Part shown: positions 1 to 13,018 of the stretch, in pieces
Layout of the letters: each line of letters opens with the position of its first letter
Position numbering within the stretch: the first letter of the stretch is position 1
Assembly (NCBI GenBank): GCA_963930775.1
Contig: OZ005699.1
Span: 1,447,501 to 1,511,500, forward strand
From: Cliona cf. orientalis
Lineage: Eukaryota > Porifera > Demospongiae > Clionaida > Clionaidae
Direction: 5' to 3'
Length of the DNA: 64,000 nt
Program-made: the position numbers and the translations under genes
Notes under the pieces: generated by a model
Databases searched by the model: none
What the model saw: the letters and a program-made list of their open reading frames with translations, nothing else
What the model was told of the DNA's origin: nothing

Positions 1-1
1 T

Positions 2-378
2 CAGAGGAGGTAGGACACGCTTGACCTTTGGCTAATAGTTCACTAATTGAATCGCTAGTATAGGCTTTCGTGAAGATTTTTAGAGGATATCGTTGCGATT
101 TTCGAAGTCAGCGCTATTGATTTAGTGGGGGAGCCCCTCTTAGTTAGCACTGTAGAGCAATTTTTAGATCTTTGGAATGTTAATCAGCCGCTTTGATTAA
201 CATTCCAAAGACCTAAAAATTGCTCTACAGTGCTAACTAAGAGGGGCTCCCCCACTAAATCAATAGCGCTGACTTCGAAAATCGCAACGATATCCTCTAA
301 AAATCTTCACGAAAGCCTATACTAGCGATTCAATTAGTGAACTATTAGCCAAAGGTCAAGCGTGTCCTACCTCCTCTG
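2..378. repeat. Long foldback element, 185-bp arms
   Basis: Arms 2-186 and 194-378 are reverse complements with only about one visible mismatch, around a 7-base loop centred on 190. I see no ORF in it. The element abuts sequence (from 379) that matches 25312-25790, so it lies exactly where homology to the copy downstream of gene A begins. The right end is at 378. Position 1 no longer pairs, so the left end is probably also complete. It is most likely a non-autonomous foldback or MITE element, and a transcript across it would form a 185-bp hairpin. Confidence 0.85.
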
Positions 379-607
379 GCTTGGCCTTTCATGAGAAATA
401 TATTGCCAGTGTTTATTCCCCCACCCCCAAGGAAAGTAAAATAATTGAATACCGGTATTTTTTCTAGGTGCATGACTGTGCAGTGTGGCCATGTATACAG
501 TAATGTAAAAACAGTTACAGTATTTACCTGCTATAGAAACTGAGTTTCCCGATGTACTTCTATAATGATAACAATAATTTTCAACGTAGCTATTAAAGTA
601 GCTATAC

Positions 608-742
608 CAGCCAGACTGATAGAATCCGAATCAATTTGACGGCAATGATTATCAAGAGTCCAAGAAGAAACAGTCCTCCAATGGTTACTGCTGTTATTGC
701 CCAAATTGGAAGAGCCAGATTAGTAGGTACCGCCACTGCATA
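608..742 (-). pseudogene. Orphan exon for an integrin-beta-like transmembrane helix
   Basis: On the minus strand an acceptor (tctcaattaatgcag, 743 upward) opens a 135-nt exon ending at a GT donor (gtatag, below 608). It encodes 45 residues, starting YAVAVPTNLALPIW and followed by about 22 hydrophobic residues and the membrane-proximal KLIRILSVWL. A membrane helix followed by K-L and more hydrophobics is what integrin subunits show at the inner membrane face. The 25536-25681 copy matches closely but is frameshifted. The tail exons that should follow (see 59621-59968) would lie before this window. No upstream coding exon is visible between 742 and gene A, so it is either an orphaned fragment or part of a very small divergent gene. 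Marked pseudogene because no complete gene can be assembled here. Confidence 0.55.
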
Positions 743-1202
743 CTGCATTAATTGAGAGAATAACATTTTTAACAATACTAATAATTTAGTGGCAGCTGTA
801 ATCATATATTATGCACATTGCTTCATATTATGATTGTGAAAGTTTGTGTAAAATAAAGCATTATAATTGCTCTCAGACTGATTTTGTATATAGAAGTGCT
901 AGCAATTGCTTTTTTAAGTCTCAACCTAAAATAGAAGTGTTGACAGTTGCTTGAATCAACAAATAAACACTCTATGGTTTCCAAACCTACCAGGTATTCA
1001 TGTAGACCATTATGCAAATTATGATTGCTATTCTTATATAGGACGTCTTGCAATATTGGAGACCAACGTATTATTCTTAGGCTTATGTTATCACAACAGT
1101 TATTTCTACATAAGATTATCCGAAATTAATGGACTTACTACGCGCATGCGCGTGCGCACGGCGCAGGCGTACGTATGCGTATGATTTGGTTGTGTAGGAG
1201 AA

Positions 1203-1330
1203 TAACGCTCTGGCTCTATAGTTTGAAAGGACGCCTGTAAATCTGCTAAGAAGTCATAAACGAACAGAGTGTCCCCGGGCCTCCAAGCGAGGAAGCTACC
1301 AGCGCCAAACATAGCTACATCTGAATCACC
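1203..1330 (+). promoter_or_regulatory. Conserved 5' leader of gene A
   Basis: This block, from aacgctctgg to the start codon, is nearly the same as 61240-61373 upstream of gene C, with small indels. Because the introns just downstream differ, its conservation suggests 5' UTR or core promoter. No TATA box is obvious. Gene B has no matching block. Confidence 0.5.
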
Positions 1331-1557
1331 ATGTATAGGAACTCTATATCTCTGCTGCTCTATGTAGTGCACATAGCCAGCTCTTTTGGAGCTCGCGCGA
1401 TTAGCATCGACAATGTTCACGTTTCCCAGCCAATAGTGAGAAGATCCCCAGCTACAAATATAAATCCTGACGACATGTTCGGGTTTGCAGCCATCATGCA
1501 TCAGATAGAAGTGGTAAATTCTGGAGATAGTCTGGACGAGGCTGCTGGTAAAACAAG
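1331..1557 (+). other. Gene A exon 1: signal peptide and mature N terminus
   Basis: Exon 1331-1557, donor AAG|gttaga, phase 2. The first ~23 residues (MYRNSISLLLYVVHIASSFG then ARA) form a secretion signal. The mature start is followed by a segment ending DDMFGFAAIMHQ, the usual beginning of propeller blade 1 (cf. FGF/FGY in integrin alpha). Gene C exon 1 is nearly identical and gene B exon 1 shares the pattern (DYFGFSVALHQ) at the same phase. Confidence 0.8.
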
Positions 1558-4500
1558 GTTAGAACAATTACCAAATTAAAATTTAAGGTGTACATTATTG
1601 AATACTTCTTTGTGATCATTGATATGTATTTTATTTATTTATTTATTTATATATAATAATTTCTGCTCAAAAAAAAAAAAACAGGACAGTGGTTAACATG
1701 ATTAGCTGGAGATAGCTAAAACTAGCATGTAACCTATGGAGGGAGTGCAAATAAGAATGAGTTAAAGTTAAAATGCTGACTGTATTGGAAATATTGTGAG
1801 ATTTTTCAACATTTTGTTGGTGTTGATACTTGGCTTGTATCTGACTAATGACTTACCATTGCATTCAGGCTTGGTTTATGCACTGCCTTGCTTGTCGCAT
1901 CAGGTGTGTGTTGAAATAACAGTTCAAGTGAGTGTATGTACATGTAGTTATGGAGCTTTAACTAGCTACAGGTAAATGTCAGATCAGTGGCGTAGGAAGA
2001 TGTTTTTGAGCAGGGGGCTGAAAGTAAGCAGGTGAAGACTCGCTTTACGCGCGCGTAGCGCGTGAAAGCTAGGGGGTCTGGGGGCATGCTCCCCCAGGAA
2101 AAATTTGGAGTTTTAGACGTTCTGAGAGCTTTTCTAGTGCATTTTCGAGGACATTCTGGACTCTTTGCTTGTCACGTGAGAACACAGATCAGTAGTGACT
2201 ACTGATCTATGTTCACATGTGACAATTATTGATATCTACACACCGTGGGGCTAAGATACACCACAATCATGAATAACTCAACCCTGATTGTGGCAACAGA
2301 TGAAAAAGAAAAGTGCAAATCTCAGAGGGTGAGCCCCACTCCCTGGCTTGTACAGCAGTCTAAAAATCAGAGGGGCTCTGCCCCCCCAATCTTATGACTG
2401 GGGGGGGGGGGGGCAATTGCCCCCCCCAGCCCCCCTGGTTCTTACGCCAGTGCAGATGCCTTTTTGTCGTCGTGTACACTGATTAACAGATGGTTATTGT
2501 GTCCCGCTCTCTCTCTCTTCTCTCTCTCTCTCTACTCTTCTCTCTTTTATCTTATTCTTATGCTACAAGTTTGCACACTGACATAAGTATCTTGTGCAAA
2601 TCTGATGTACATGTGCCATATTTGTGTCAATCTACATGTATGTGTAATCTGTTGGACTAATGGGAGTTTATTCTCATTTAGGTTGAGGGGTGGTGGATGC
2701 ATGATATGAATGAAAATTGATTGTTATCCTCTATCAATCTTGTATAGCTACCTGCTCCTGCTCCGCTTCAGGCAAACCTACTCCCCATACAATAGTACAT
2801 GTGGCCACTACACATTTTACTATAGGTACAAGTGTGTTTGGAGATGATACTGTATCTGAGTATGTGAGCTTAAATATAGGTTATAGCACGAGAGCGAGAC
2901 AGTTCAGTGATTTATTGACCGAGGGCAAAGCCCAGGTCAATAAGCCACTGAACTGTCGAGATCGAGTACTATAACCGATTTGTAGTACTGAACAAAACTT
3001 GGAAACTACAAGGTGCAAACCACAGCTAGCGTACATAGCTACAAGGTGCTTTCCCTCAGCTGCTACCCACAGGACAATAACAAGTCAGTTATAGTCTATC
3101 TCCAATTATAGGCCTTGCAGGAGTTATTGTCCTGTGGGTTTAGTTATAGTCCTGTGGGGAAGGCAGTTGGGTGGTAAGCGATTTTATCTGTTGTCGGCAT
3201 CCTTTGATTTGTATGGCTTCAGTACTACAATAATACATTATACTGTGAGTAGCCACATTACCCCAGCTGCTGTTGACAGATATGGTCTGTGGAGTAATAG
3301 GCTCTAAGTTCGTGCTGCTGCATGTGCACTGTACTTAGAGTACAGTGCACATGCACTAAGTACAGTGCACATGCAGCAGCACGAACTTAGAACCTATTAC
3401 TCCGTAGACCACAAAGTATGGTGCATATGCAGCAGCACGAACTTAGAACCTATTACTCCATAGACCACAACCGTCAACAGCAGCTGCTCAAACTCACCAC
3501 TGTGATGGCCATAATATGCTGACGTTCTTGCTCTGCTCAAATGTTGAATCTACCACCACACTATGACAAAGAGCAGACCTCGTCTCTCGTTTCACTCAAG
3601 GCTTGGTGGCACGTGGCCTGCATGGCTGAGCATGCCTCTCGAAAAATGCAGTGCTTTGTGCTGTTCTTTCGAGCATATGGTTCGAGAATGCATCTCTATG
3701 GCCACCCTTGTCTGTGCACCGGGCACTGCAATTCTGACCAATCGTGGGCCTTCTGAACTTGTAGCAGAGCACATCTTTTGTACCCTCCAGGTTAGGACAT
3801 GGACCACATGTATATAAGAAAATTATCACTCTGAAAAATATTTTTCCTCGTATATAGTATATTACCCTGGAGTTGTCAGTATAGAAGCGATGATTATCAG
3901 ATAGGGCTGGGTGCATGCGCATTTCGTGGGGCATACTGGACGCTACCATACTGGGTTGTTGGCTGCCTGAATTGTCTATATCCCCACCCCAGATGAAATC
4001 CACAATGCAGCCCCTAGGGTGATTATTATTACCTGGTGGCTGGTTTTGAATGGTATCAGTGCTGCCCCATAGCTACATGCATAATATTATGTACATGTGT
4101 GTGTATGCAGGTGAGCTTCCCTGACAACAGAGGTGTATGCATGCGAGGTTTTAGGCGTGCTGTAACTTTTATAGTATTTACATTTCAGCTCTGGTTGTTA
4201 CGGTTTAAATCTTGAGTACTGTGACTGGTTTCTCTCCCTCTCTCCCCCTCTCTTATCTATCGCTTGCTTGATCCTCTCTCTCCTCTCTCTCTCTCCTGAA
4301 GTGAGTGAAATTGAGCAAGATTAGTAATTCTTGATAGTCTGGGTGGTATATGCACCTCCCTCAAATTTAATATCTTTGCTTTCCAATTAGCTAACCAAAT
4401 TCTTACGTACCAGAATCTGTAAACATGAAAAGCCTCTCAGAAGGAATCATTAAAGATAAGCTCCCTATTAGTATTAATATTATATAATATTATGCAGGGT

Positions 4501-7500
4501 TTCATCTAGCGACAAAAATTTGGGGTGGAAGCGCGATAAATGAGTGGGTGTATTTAGCACGCCAAGCTCTTGGGACGTACTTATAGGAGAATTTCTTTAA
4601 TTCCTCCAGATTATTTCGGGTAGTTTTCGATCAAAACAAATGCTAGTGGTTTGATTTGGTGATTTAGTGTGATATTTTGATGCTTAATGTAATTAAAGTC
4701 AAATTCTTAGGGGGGGAAGCTAGACAGTTTGGGGGGGGGGGGAGTTTCCCCCCCCCCCGGATGAAACCCTGTTATGATGTCAATATTATAATAATGTGGG
4801 AGCAGGTACAGTGCAGGTGGCAACTACATGTACTTGTAGCTTACTTCCAGGTGTCAATCATTACCATGCATAGTTACCATATTTTGTGTGTGCGCATGTA
4901 CATGCATATTATGGTGTACACACTCTATAGTCCAGTGGCGGATCCAGGATCTCTAGAAGGGGGGTTCTGATTTACTGTTGCGCGCGAAGCGCGCGCAAAT
5001 TTTTAGAACACGCCCACTTTCGGGATAAACCACGCCCATTTCGATCGTTTTTGAGACCAACTACCAGCCCTACCAGTTCAATCGATCTGTTTTCAAACGA
5101 ATTTCTTCTAAAGCATTCTAAGGTGAGCCATAGCAGCAGTTTTCTTAGTCACTGTAGCCAAAAGGGGGGTTCCATTTAGCCTAGCATCAGTATACTTCTT
5201 AGTGCTAGGTGCAGCCCAAAGGGGGGTTCCTGTGCACCCCTGGATCCCCCTCTGGATCCGCCACTGTAGTCTTATTATTGCATTGCACCACCTGGAGTAT
5301 AGTAGCCACAGATGCAAGCACACCTGGGATATGAGTACATGTAGGTTGTTTTGATTTATATCCTGGGTAAGCGCCGTGTGTTATATTCTCTCTCCCTCTT
5401 TTTCTCTGTCTCTCCCTCTTCCCTCCCCCCCCCTCTCTCTTTCTCTCTCCTTTTTCTCTCTCTCTCTCCCCTTCTCTCTCTGCTCCTGCAGAATCATAGT
5501 TGGTGCTCCTTCTGGTACATTCCCTGGTGGTTTAAACTTGGCCGATCCAGGCATGCCAAGAGCAGAACGATCAGGTCTCGTCTACGCCTGCCCTGTCCAA
5601 TCTGGCACATGTTATGGTGTACGCGGGAACACCACTCTCTACCTGGGTGCTCCTGATGCTGTCGATAATAACCCATGCGTGGATGGTCAGATGCTGCGAG
5701 ACTATCCCCAGTCGTACATCGAGGGGCGATTATTTGATCAAGCTCGTAAGCCTTTTTATATTTGTTTGGTTCTAGTGACAGCAATATTCTTCTGGCATGG
5801 ATTTAATTTATTGGGGTGGGGGAGCATAAGGGAATCCCCCCCCCCCCCCCCCCCGAGGTTGATTTCTCCTTCCTCGAATTTGTGAACTTGTAGCTATGTC
5901 GAGAATATTAGTTGTTAAGTTATGTACTGGAATATGTCTGATTCCCCCCCCCCCCACCACCTCCTGAAAGACCAGTGATTGATAGTCCCCTGCCCAGGCA
6001 TACATGTACATAATCTAGGCATGTCAATTCTCCATTGCATGGCACGCTAAGAGAGTCCAAAAATAATAATTATAATAAATTATAACAAGAGTAGCCATTG
6101 GCTCCGCCCAAACCACACCCTCTTTAGTGCTCTGCTTGTGAAGAAGTCTTAATTAGACTGGTTTGATAATCATTTTTTTGTGTACGTACGTACATGTATG
6201 TGTACAATACAGCCAGTGCATTCCTCTTCGACTTTGGCGAGGGGACATGTATACTTACTGAAAATAAGACGGATCAACTTCTTGGTGCCACTCTCTTCAG
6301 CAATGGTGAAACATTCATGGTGAGTGATCCCATTCTATATCTTTCTAAATCTTCTCTCTTTTTTTTTGTTCCCTTAGGCTTGTGCTCCAAGGTGGACGGA
6401 CACCAGGCGCGCTGCTTTTACCTTACTTCCCAGGGGAGTGTGCTATACATCTGGCAGAAATTTGCAGGGCTTTCAAAGACTACAACCATGTGGTAATGTT
6501 GTTATCCTGAGTAAGACTTGGGATGGGGGGTGTCCCTCCAGGGATTTCACATACCGTGTTTATTCTTAGTTTAATAGCTTATAAAATAATTACAATTTTA
6601 ACTTTCGCGTGATTTCTGGTTTAAGGTTGTCACATGCTCCAGTAAGGTACAGTGCATTATGAAAAGTCCTAGAATGCGAATTTTCTTGTGCTAATTAAAT
6701 TTTGCATTTTATAAACACTTAATATTACAGTAACGTACATTGTATACATGTATATCAGTTAGCAGTACTGCGCCACCTGAAAATACCCGGGAGGATGGAT
6801 ACTGTCTGGCTGGAACATCTGCACTGGCCTACGTAAGTTAATCTCAATTACCATAGTTCTAATAACTATTACTAACAGTAGGTATAACGGGAAATTTTGG
6901 CAAGGTTTTTAATTTGGTGATTCGGTATACATGTGTAGATCACCAACTAAAAAACTTTCCATTTACCTATAATTATCAGTGAGCATTTTCATATCCCCAA
7001 AATTTAAACTTTGCCAATACCCATTGCTCGCCAAAGTTTCCCGCTATAACGATATAGTCATTTGGTATGTGTGCTTAACAACCATTACCTACAATAATAA
7101 TTTTCCCCCTTACCTCTCTTCTTTTCTTCTCTCCTTTTCAGGATGGTGGGTTTGTGCTTGGTGCCCCTGGCAATCAAGAGGGTCGGGGATCTCTCTTTTA
7201 CTCTACCAGCGCTGACATTATGAACTTTATGAGTGGGCAGTTTCTTCTACCAAATGCAGATGGAGTGTCTGATCTCTCAATCACGGATCAGTATCAAGGT
7301 CAGGGGGTGTTTCGTTTATTCGTGAATAAAGAGGGGGTTTGACTTCATACAAAATGTGACTTTTGGATCACTTTCAACCTGCCATGGGCTCATGATGTAT
7401 CAATGCAGGATTTTCTACCGTTGCTGCGTTCATCACTCTAGTGAGAAGTTCAGGTCCAGCTCCTAGTAAGTCATCGTAAGGAGCTTCTACAGTGTAGAAT

Positions 7501-10500
7501 CTCTCATGGAATTATGTATAAGACCCCCCCCCCCCCCCCATCCCTCCTTCCCTTAAATTTCTTTACAAAAATATCGACACCTACATGTGTATATGTAATC
7601 AGCTACAATTGTAGCTAGGATAATCGTATTGTCCTTCACTGGCACATGGCTGAATGGAGATATGATTATGTACATTTTTTTGGAGGGAGGTGAGAGAGGT
7701 GCACATGTGAGGTGAGGGGGGAAGGGCTGAAGTAAGTGAAAGTGAGGGAAATTAGTAATTCTTGATAGTCTGGGTGGTACATGCACATACCTTATCCGTA
7801 CATGCGTATTTTGTAGATATTGTAGCTGCTGTACCTCGCTATGACGACAACACTTACTCCGGGCGGATCACCGTCTACAACCCACCTGACTACCAGACCA
7901 TTCAAAGTATCGAAGCTAGGGGCACTCAGGTGGGTACATGTACATGCAGTAGTCTTAAGGCTGGTTCACAATTTGACACTATGTAATGTGTCACCATTGC
8001 GTCGACGCTTGTGGAAGTGCAACACAATGCTAGGATGGACTTGGATCCTACTGGTCTTTTGTGTTGCATTTTGGCATTAGATCGTAAAAAAAATCGCTAA
8101 AATAAGTGTTTGTATTTTGCGACATTAACGCAACAGCTACTAGTCCCTGGACCCTGGATTGAGTAGCCAATTTTTGCCATACTTGAATTCCTATACAACC
8201 TGCTTTTAAGGTCACCACTGTAATAGTCAGTAATATCTTGGGGAAATGGCTATATAATTTTTAAGCTTTGGAAATCCCTGGTTTAACTATACGTGAAAAT
8301 TGGTGTTTATTTTCGACTTCACAGATGGCAGAGTTCTTTGGCCACAGTATGATTGCCATCGATATCAATGGAGACAAGTAAGCAGACATGAAGTTTTCAA
8401 AAGGGTGTACTTCACATGTAGTTCTGATAGTTTCATTTATGCAAATACCACTAAGTTAGTGCTTGAAATTCTAGAATACTTAATGATACTAGACTGTATA
8501 TGTATATTTTGCATTGTGCACATGTGCATGTAATGCAGCTATGATGATTTGATCGTTGGAGCTCCAATGAACACCGACTTTGATGCTCTCGAGATCGAAA
8601 GAGGACGTGTGTATGTCTTCATGAACACTGGAGTAAGTTTGCTCTCTCTCTCTCTCCCCTCCAGGGTCCTTCTCTCTGCTGTGTGCCTTCTATAATTCTC
8701 TCTCTGTGAAAAAGTGTATTCAAGAAACTGTAGTATACATTAAATAGTATTGTGATCAATTACTCTGAAATTCATATTATGAGATCTGTGCATATCTTTA
8801 CAGTAATAATGTACATATATGTATAGGGTGGAGCACTTATGTCCAATGACCCTATCATATTCGACGGCCCGAACCCTCGAGGAAGGTTTGGTACTTCTCT
8901 CGCCAACTTGGGAGACATCGATCGCGACGGCAACGAAGGTAGGGGGGCACTATTTTTAACATGCATGTATATATGTGGTGTTATTTTTGGGGGGAGGGGA
9001 GTAAGGGAGGGGGGACAGGGATCATCCCCCCTGACTTGCCCCCCCCTCCATCCCCTGAAAGGAAATCTATTATACATGTACATGCACACGTGTGAACACA
9101 AATAGAACAGGCAGAACCCTCAAATGCATCGTCGAATTTGTGCTGATATTGCATGTCCATATACTTTGTTTTTGCACAGACTTTGCTGTTGGAGCTCCCT
9201 ATACTGAAAACAACGGTAACACTGGAGCTATTTATATCTACTACGGAAACAGTAACCAGACCCTTTTTGAGTCTCAAACGCCATTTGAGGTACGTACAGA
9301 ATCTACCGTACTCTGGCTACACTGGTCAGCACATATAATTCTATCTCCCTCCCTTCCTCCCTCCCCCTCTCCCTCTCCCTCTCTCTCTGTTGCTCAGATC
9401 ACAGCTAGTGATGTAGTGAACAATATAACAGGTTTGAATGAGTTGAAGACATTTGGTTATTCTGTGTCTGGTGGAGTAGACGTCGACAATAATCGATTCA
9501 ATGGTATGCATGTTAATTATGCATTTATTTTGTACATACATAATGTGCAAAAGGACTATTATAATAATGTACATGTACAGTGCATGTTGAATTATTACGT
9601 ACATGTACACATGTATGTCCGAATGCAAGTGCAATACATATCTCTTGTTTTTTTGCAGATCTTGTTGTTGGAGCTTATGAGAGTCAACTGGTTGTTCTGT
9701 TGAGGTATGAGAGAGAGAGGGGAGGGAGGGAGAAAGAGAGGGGGAGAGGGAGGGAGGGAGGGAGGGAAAGAGAGAGAGAGAGATTATGCATGTACTATAA
9801 TACATGTATCATATTGTAAGCTCATTTCTGTCTGTAGGTCTCTACCAGTTATCACCGTTACCGTTAATATGCGTGTAGATGCCCCGACTCCCGTTGCACT
9901 GGACTCAACGTACGTAATATTATAGACAACAATGCTGTATGGCAGGTAATTTTTGGCAAGTATTGAATATTTTGGTGAAATATCTCTCCCTTGGTATTGG
10001 CGAAATTAGACATTTTTTTGGTGATCTGAATGCTCAGCATCATGGACACACATGCATTATGTTTAGATTTAATTAGTGATTTTTACCCAATTTTCCAAAT
10101 CGCTAAAAATTTCACCAAAATAATATTACCCTCTATACAGTAGTCTGCAATATTTGTATCTACTGTAGGGCTGAAAGAGGTAGCTATTTGAGTTTTATTC
10201 CTCCCATAGGTTTCCAGTGAGTGTGACTGCCTCCTACCAAGGAGAGGGAGTGAATGGACGGATAGGTACATTACGATTTTGCTGAGGGTTTTGATATGTA
10301 CACTATGTTTACAATGTATGTTCCCTCCTCCCTTCCTCTCTCTCTCTCTCTCCTCTTAATAGATGTTTCCTTTACTTTGAGTGAGGTTAGATCAGACACA
10401 GCTAATTCAAGGCTCAGGTTTGAAAACAATGGTGAAGGGACGCTCACTCTTATGGGACCAGGAAGGATGGACACACAAACAGTCATGATTACCTCCCTGG

Positions 10501-12952
10501 TATGCACATTTGATAATGATACAGTATCATGCACTCCCATTGTCCCCCCCCCCCCTCTCCCCCCCCTCTCTCTTCTCTCTCCCTCTCTTCCTCCCTCGCT
10601 CACACTACCCTCTCCTTCCCCTCCTCAGAGCAACACCACCTCCCTGGCACCTCACATGCTACGGCTCACCATACCTGGAGGTATTGATCCTCCTAGTACG
10701 CTCACTGATGGAAATGCAACCCTCGTGGACCTTTCCCCCTTTCCAAGGCTTCGGCTGGCAGGAAATAACACCCTAGATGTGAGTATGCATATACATGTAT
10801 ACCATAGAGCGGGTAACTTTGGCGAGCATTAAATTTGGCGATTTGAATGCTTACCGCCATAGATGTGCGTTGTAAATTGGTGAGTTTTTAATTTGGCGAT
10901 CTATACTGCCAAATTACCAAAATTAAAGACTTCACCAAAGTTTCCCACTATGCAGTATGTATGCCATAAAAATTGCAGTAATAGGTGAGCCTCAAGAAAT
11001 ACATATACATGTACATGTATAGTAACCCCCCCCCCCCCCAAACCAAAATTTAGCCCAAGATGAGGTGCACCACTAATGGCACCTATTTTTGTAAAATGTA
11101 CATTTCACAAAATAAAACTACATAAATATATAATATGTACTTGCTTGTACTCCTCAGGTACCGGTGGTGGATCCTTGTGGGGGTGATGGATGTCAATTTG
11201 ATGTTGAACTAACCTCCACGACACAGACTATTGAGTAAGATCTTCAAAGATGTTAATTATTATTTTGCAGCAGCAGGATTTAATTTCAAAAAGTTCACTA
11301 CCCTAATATTGCATTGTGTTGTATCAATTACCCAGCCTAATGTACGTACATGATACCATAGGGTACTGTAGTTCATGCAGGCTTAGCCAAATGTAAAATA
11401 CTGTAATGGAAGCCTTAATTCATATTCATATCTGTGTTGATAGAAGCCGAACTGTGTTAGAGTGCCATAGACCCATTTATATATCTCACTTATTCTAAAA
11501 ACAATTTTGAAAAATGCACCTTTCTGGTGAAGGTCATCAATCACTCCATACATACATGTACACATTATGAGAACTCATGGAATGCTAATTTCATACATAA
11601 AGTGGATCATGTGTTCCATTAATATGTGCCATACTACTTTAAATATTCAGAGTGGTCGCTAATGCTGATCCCATTTCCACTGTGGAATTGATGTATACAA
11701 ATGCCGGCCCTGAAGATGCAGTAGGACTTAACCTCAACTTCACTGGTCTGTCAAGTTACATCAGAAGTGTGGCCATACGACGAGAGGTGAGGGAGAGAGG
11801 GAGAGAGAGAGAGAGAGGGAGGGAGGGAGAGAGAGAAAGAGAGAGAGGGGGAGGGAGGGAGGGAGGGACGAGAGAAGGGATGAAGAGAGAGGGAGAGGGG
11901 GTGAGAAAGATGAGGAAAAGAGCTACATTGTAATTAGAGGAGGAAGGAGATTTGACATCATTTATCCACCGTCATCATTCTTCAGGGTGCCATGCCTTCT
12001 GAGACTCCTTGCACTGCAATCACCAATGGCGTTGCTAGCTGTATGTTGAGAACTCGATTTTCTCCTGGATCAGTGAGCGTAAGTACCACATACATTGTAT
12101 GCATGTGCATGTGCATGCTGAAATTTTCTCTGGACAAAAATTTTGCCAAGCCTGCTACCTTTGAATTACAAAAGTGATTTGAACAGGATTAAAAATTCTA
12201 TCAGTTGGGAGCTGGTGGCAAAATTGGCAAAACTTTTCTCCTGCAGAAAATTTTTAGGTACAAATATATACCATAATTATGTTTATGCTAATATATTATA
12301 GTCAAAAAAATAATTAAGATTTTAACTTATGTGGGATTTTCTGGTAAAGGTCGTTATGGTCTATATTAAGATGCATTATGAAAAGTCCTAGAACGCAAAT
12401 TTTCTTGTGCTAATTAGATCTTGCATTTTATTAGCATAAGCACGATAGAAATAAAATTTTATCATTGATACTGATAATCTTAAAATTTAGGAGAGAGTGA
12501 CAGTGAACTTTACAATTGACCAAGACAGCCTGACGGGCAGTGAGCCTGATTTCACTGTGCGGGTGGAGGTTACATCACAGACTGAGAACAGTAACGACGG
12601 AGACGTAGATCCTAGCAACAACTTTGTGCAACTCACCTTCGATATAGTGGCTCGGGCTGAAATCTCCATTACAAGACTGTGAGTTTGAGTATTAACTTAC
12701 ATGTACATATGTACATGTACAAGACGTTCATAATAATTGATCATGCATGTACATTGCATACATGTACATGTATTTTTATTCTCTCTCCTCTTCTTATTCT
12801 ATTACAGATCATTTGGAGGAAACAGATTTGACTACACTGCTGTTGCTGTAAGCTTACATGTGTACATCAACCCACACACTCATACACTCACACACATATG
12901 TACATGTACGTACCTTAACATAATAAATTATGTTCACTCCCTCACTCACTCT

Positions 12953-13018
<66 letters not shown>

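Larger units (their letters stand above)
1558..5491 (+). other. Gene A intron 1 (3.9 kb), repeat-rich
   Basis: No coding exon is visible. It contains CT tracts, a G/C-rich unit (about 1980-2450), foldbacks at 2879-2976 and 3264-3486, a segment at about 3560-3860 that recurs inverted near 50140-50330, a TIR element at 4495-4771 and another at 4933-5266. Minus-strand ORFs here are not supported by any family. Confidence 0.6.

Noticed and set aside
1106-1501. 131-codon minus-strand ORF across gene A exon 1
   Set aside because: It is the antisense of a well-supported coding exon and of the conserved leader, and shows no family motif.
3596-4003. 135-codon minus-strand ORF
   Set aside because: It lies in a dispersed repeat that recurs near 50140-50330, without conserved protein reading.
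9341-9805. Minus-strand ORF rich in Ser/Pro/Leu repeats
   Set aside because: Produced by CT/GA microsatellites over introns of gene A; several similar low-complexity frames (e.g. 12930-13241, 19442-19804) were dropped for the same reason.
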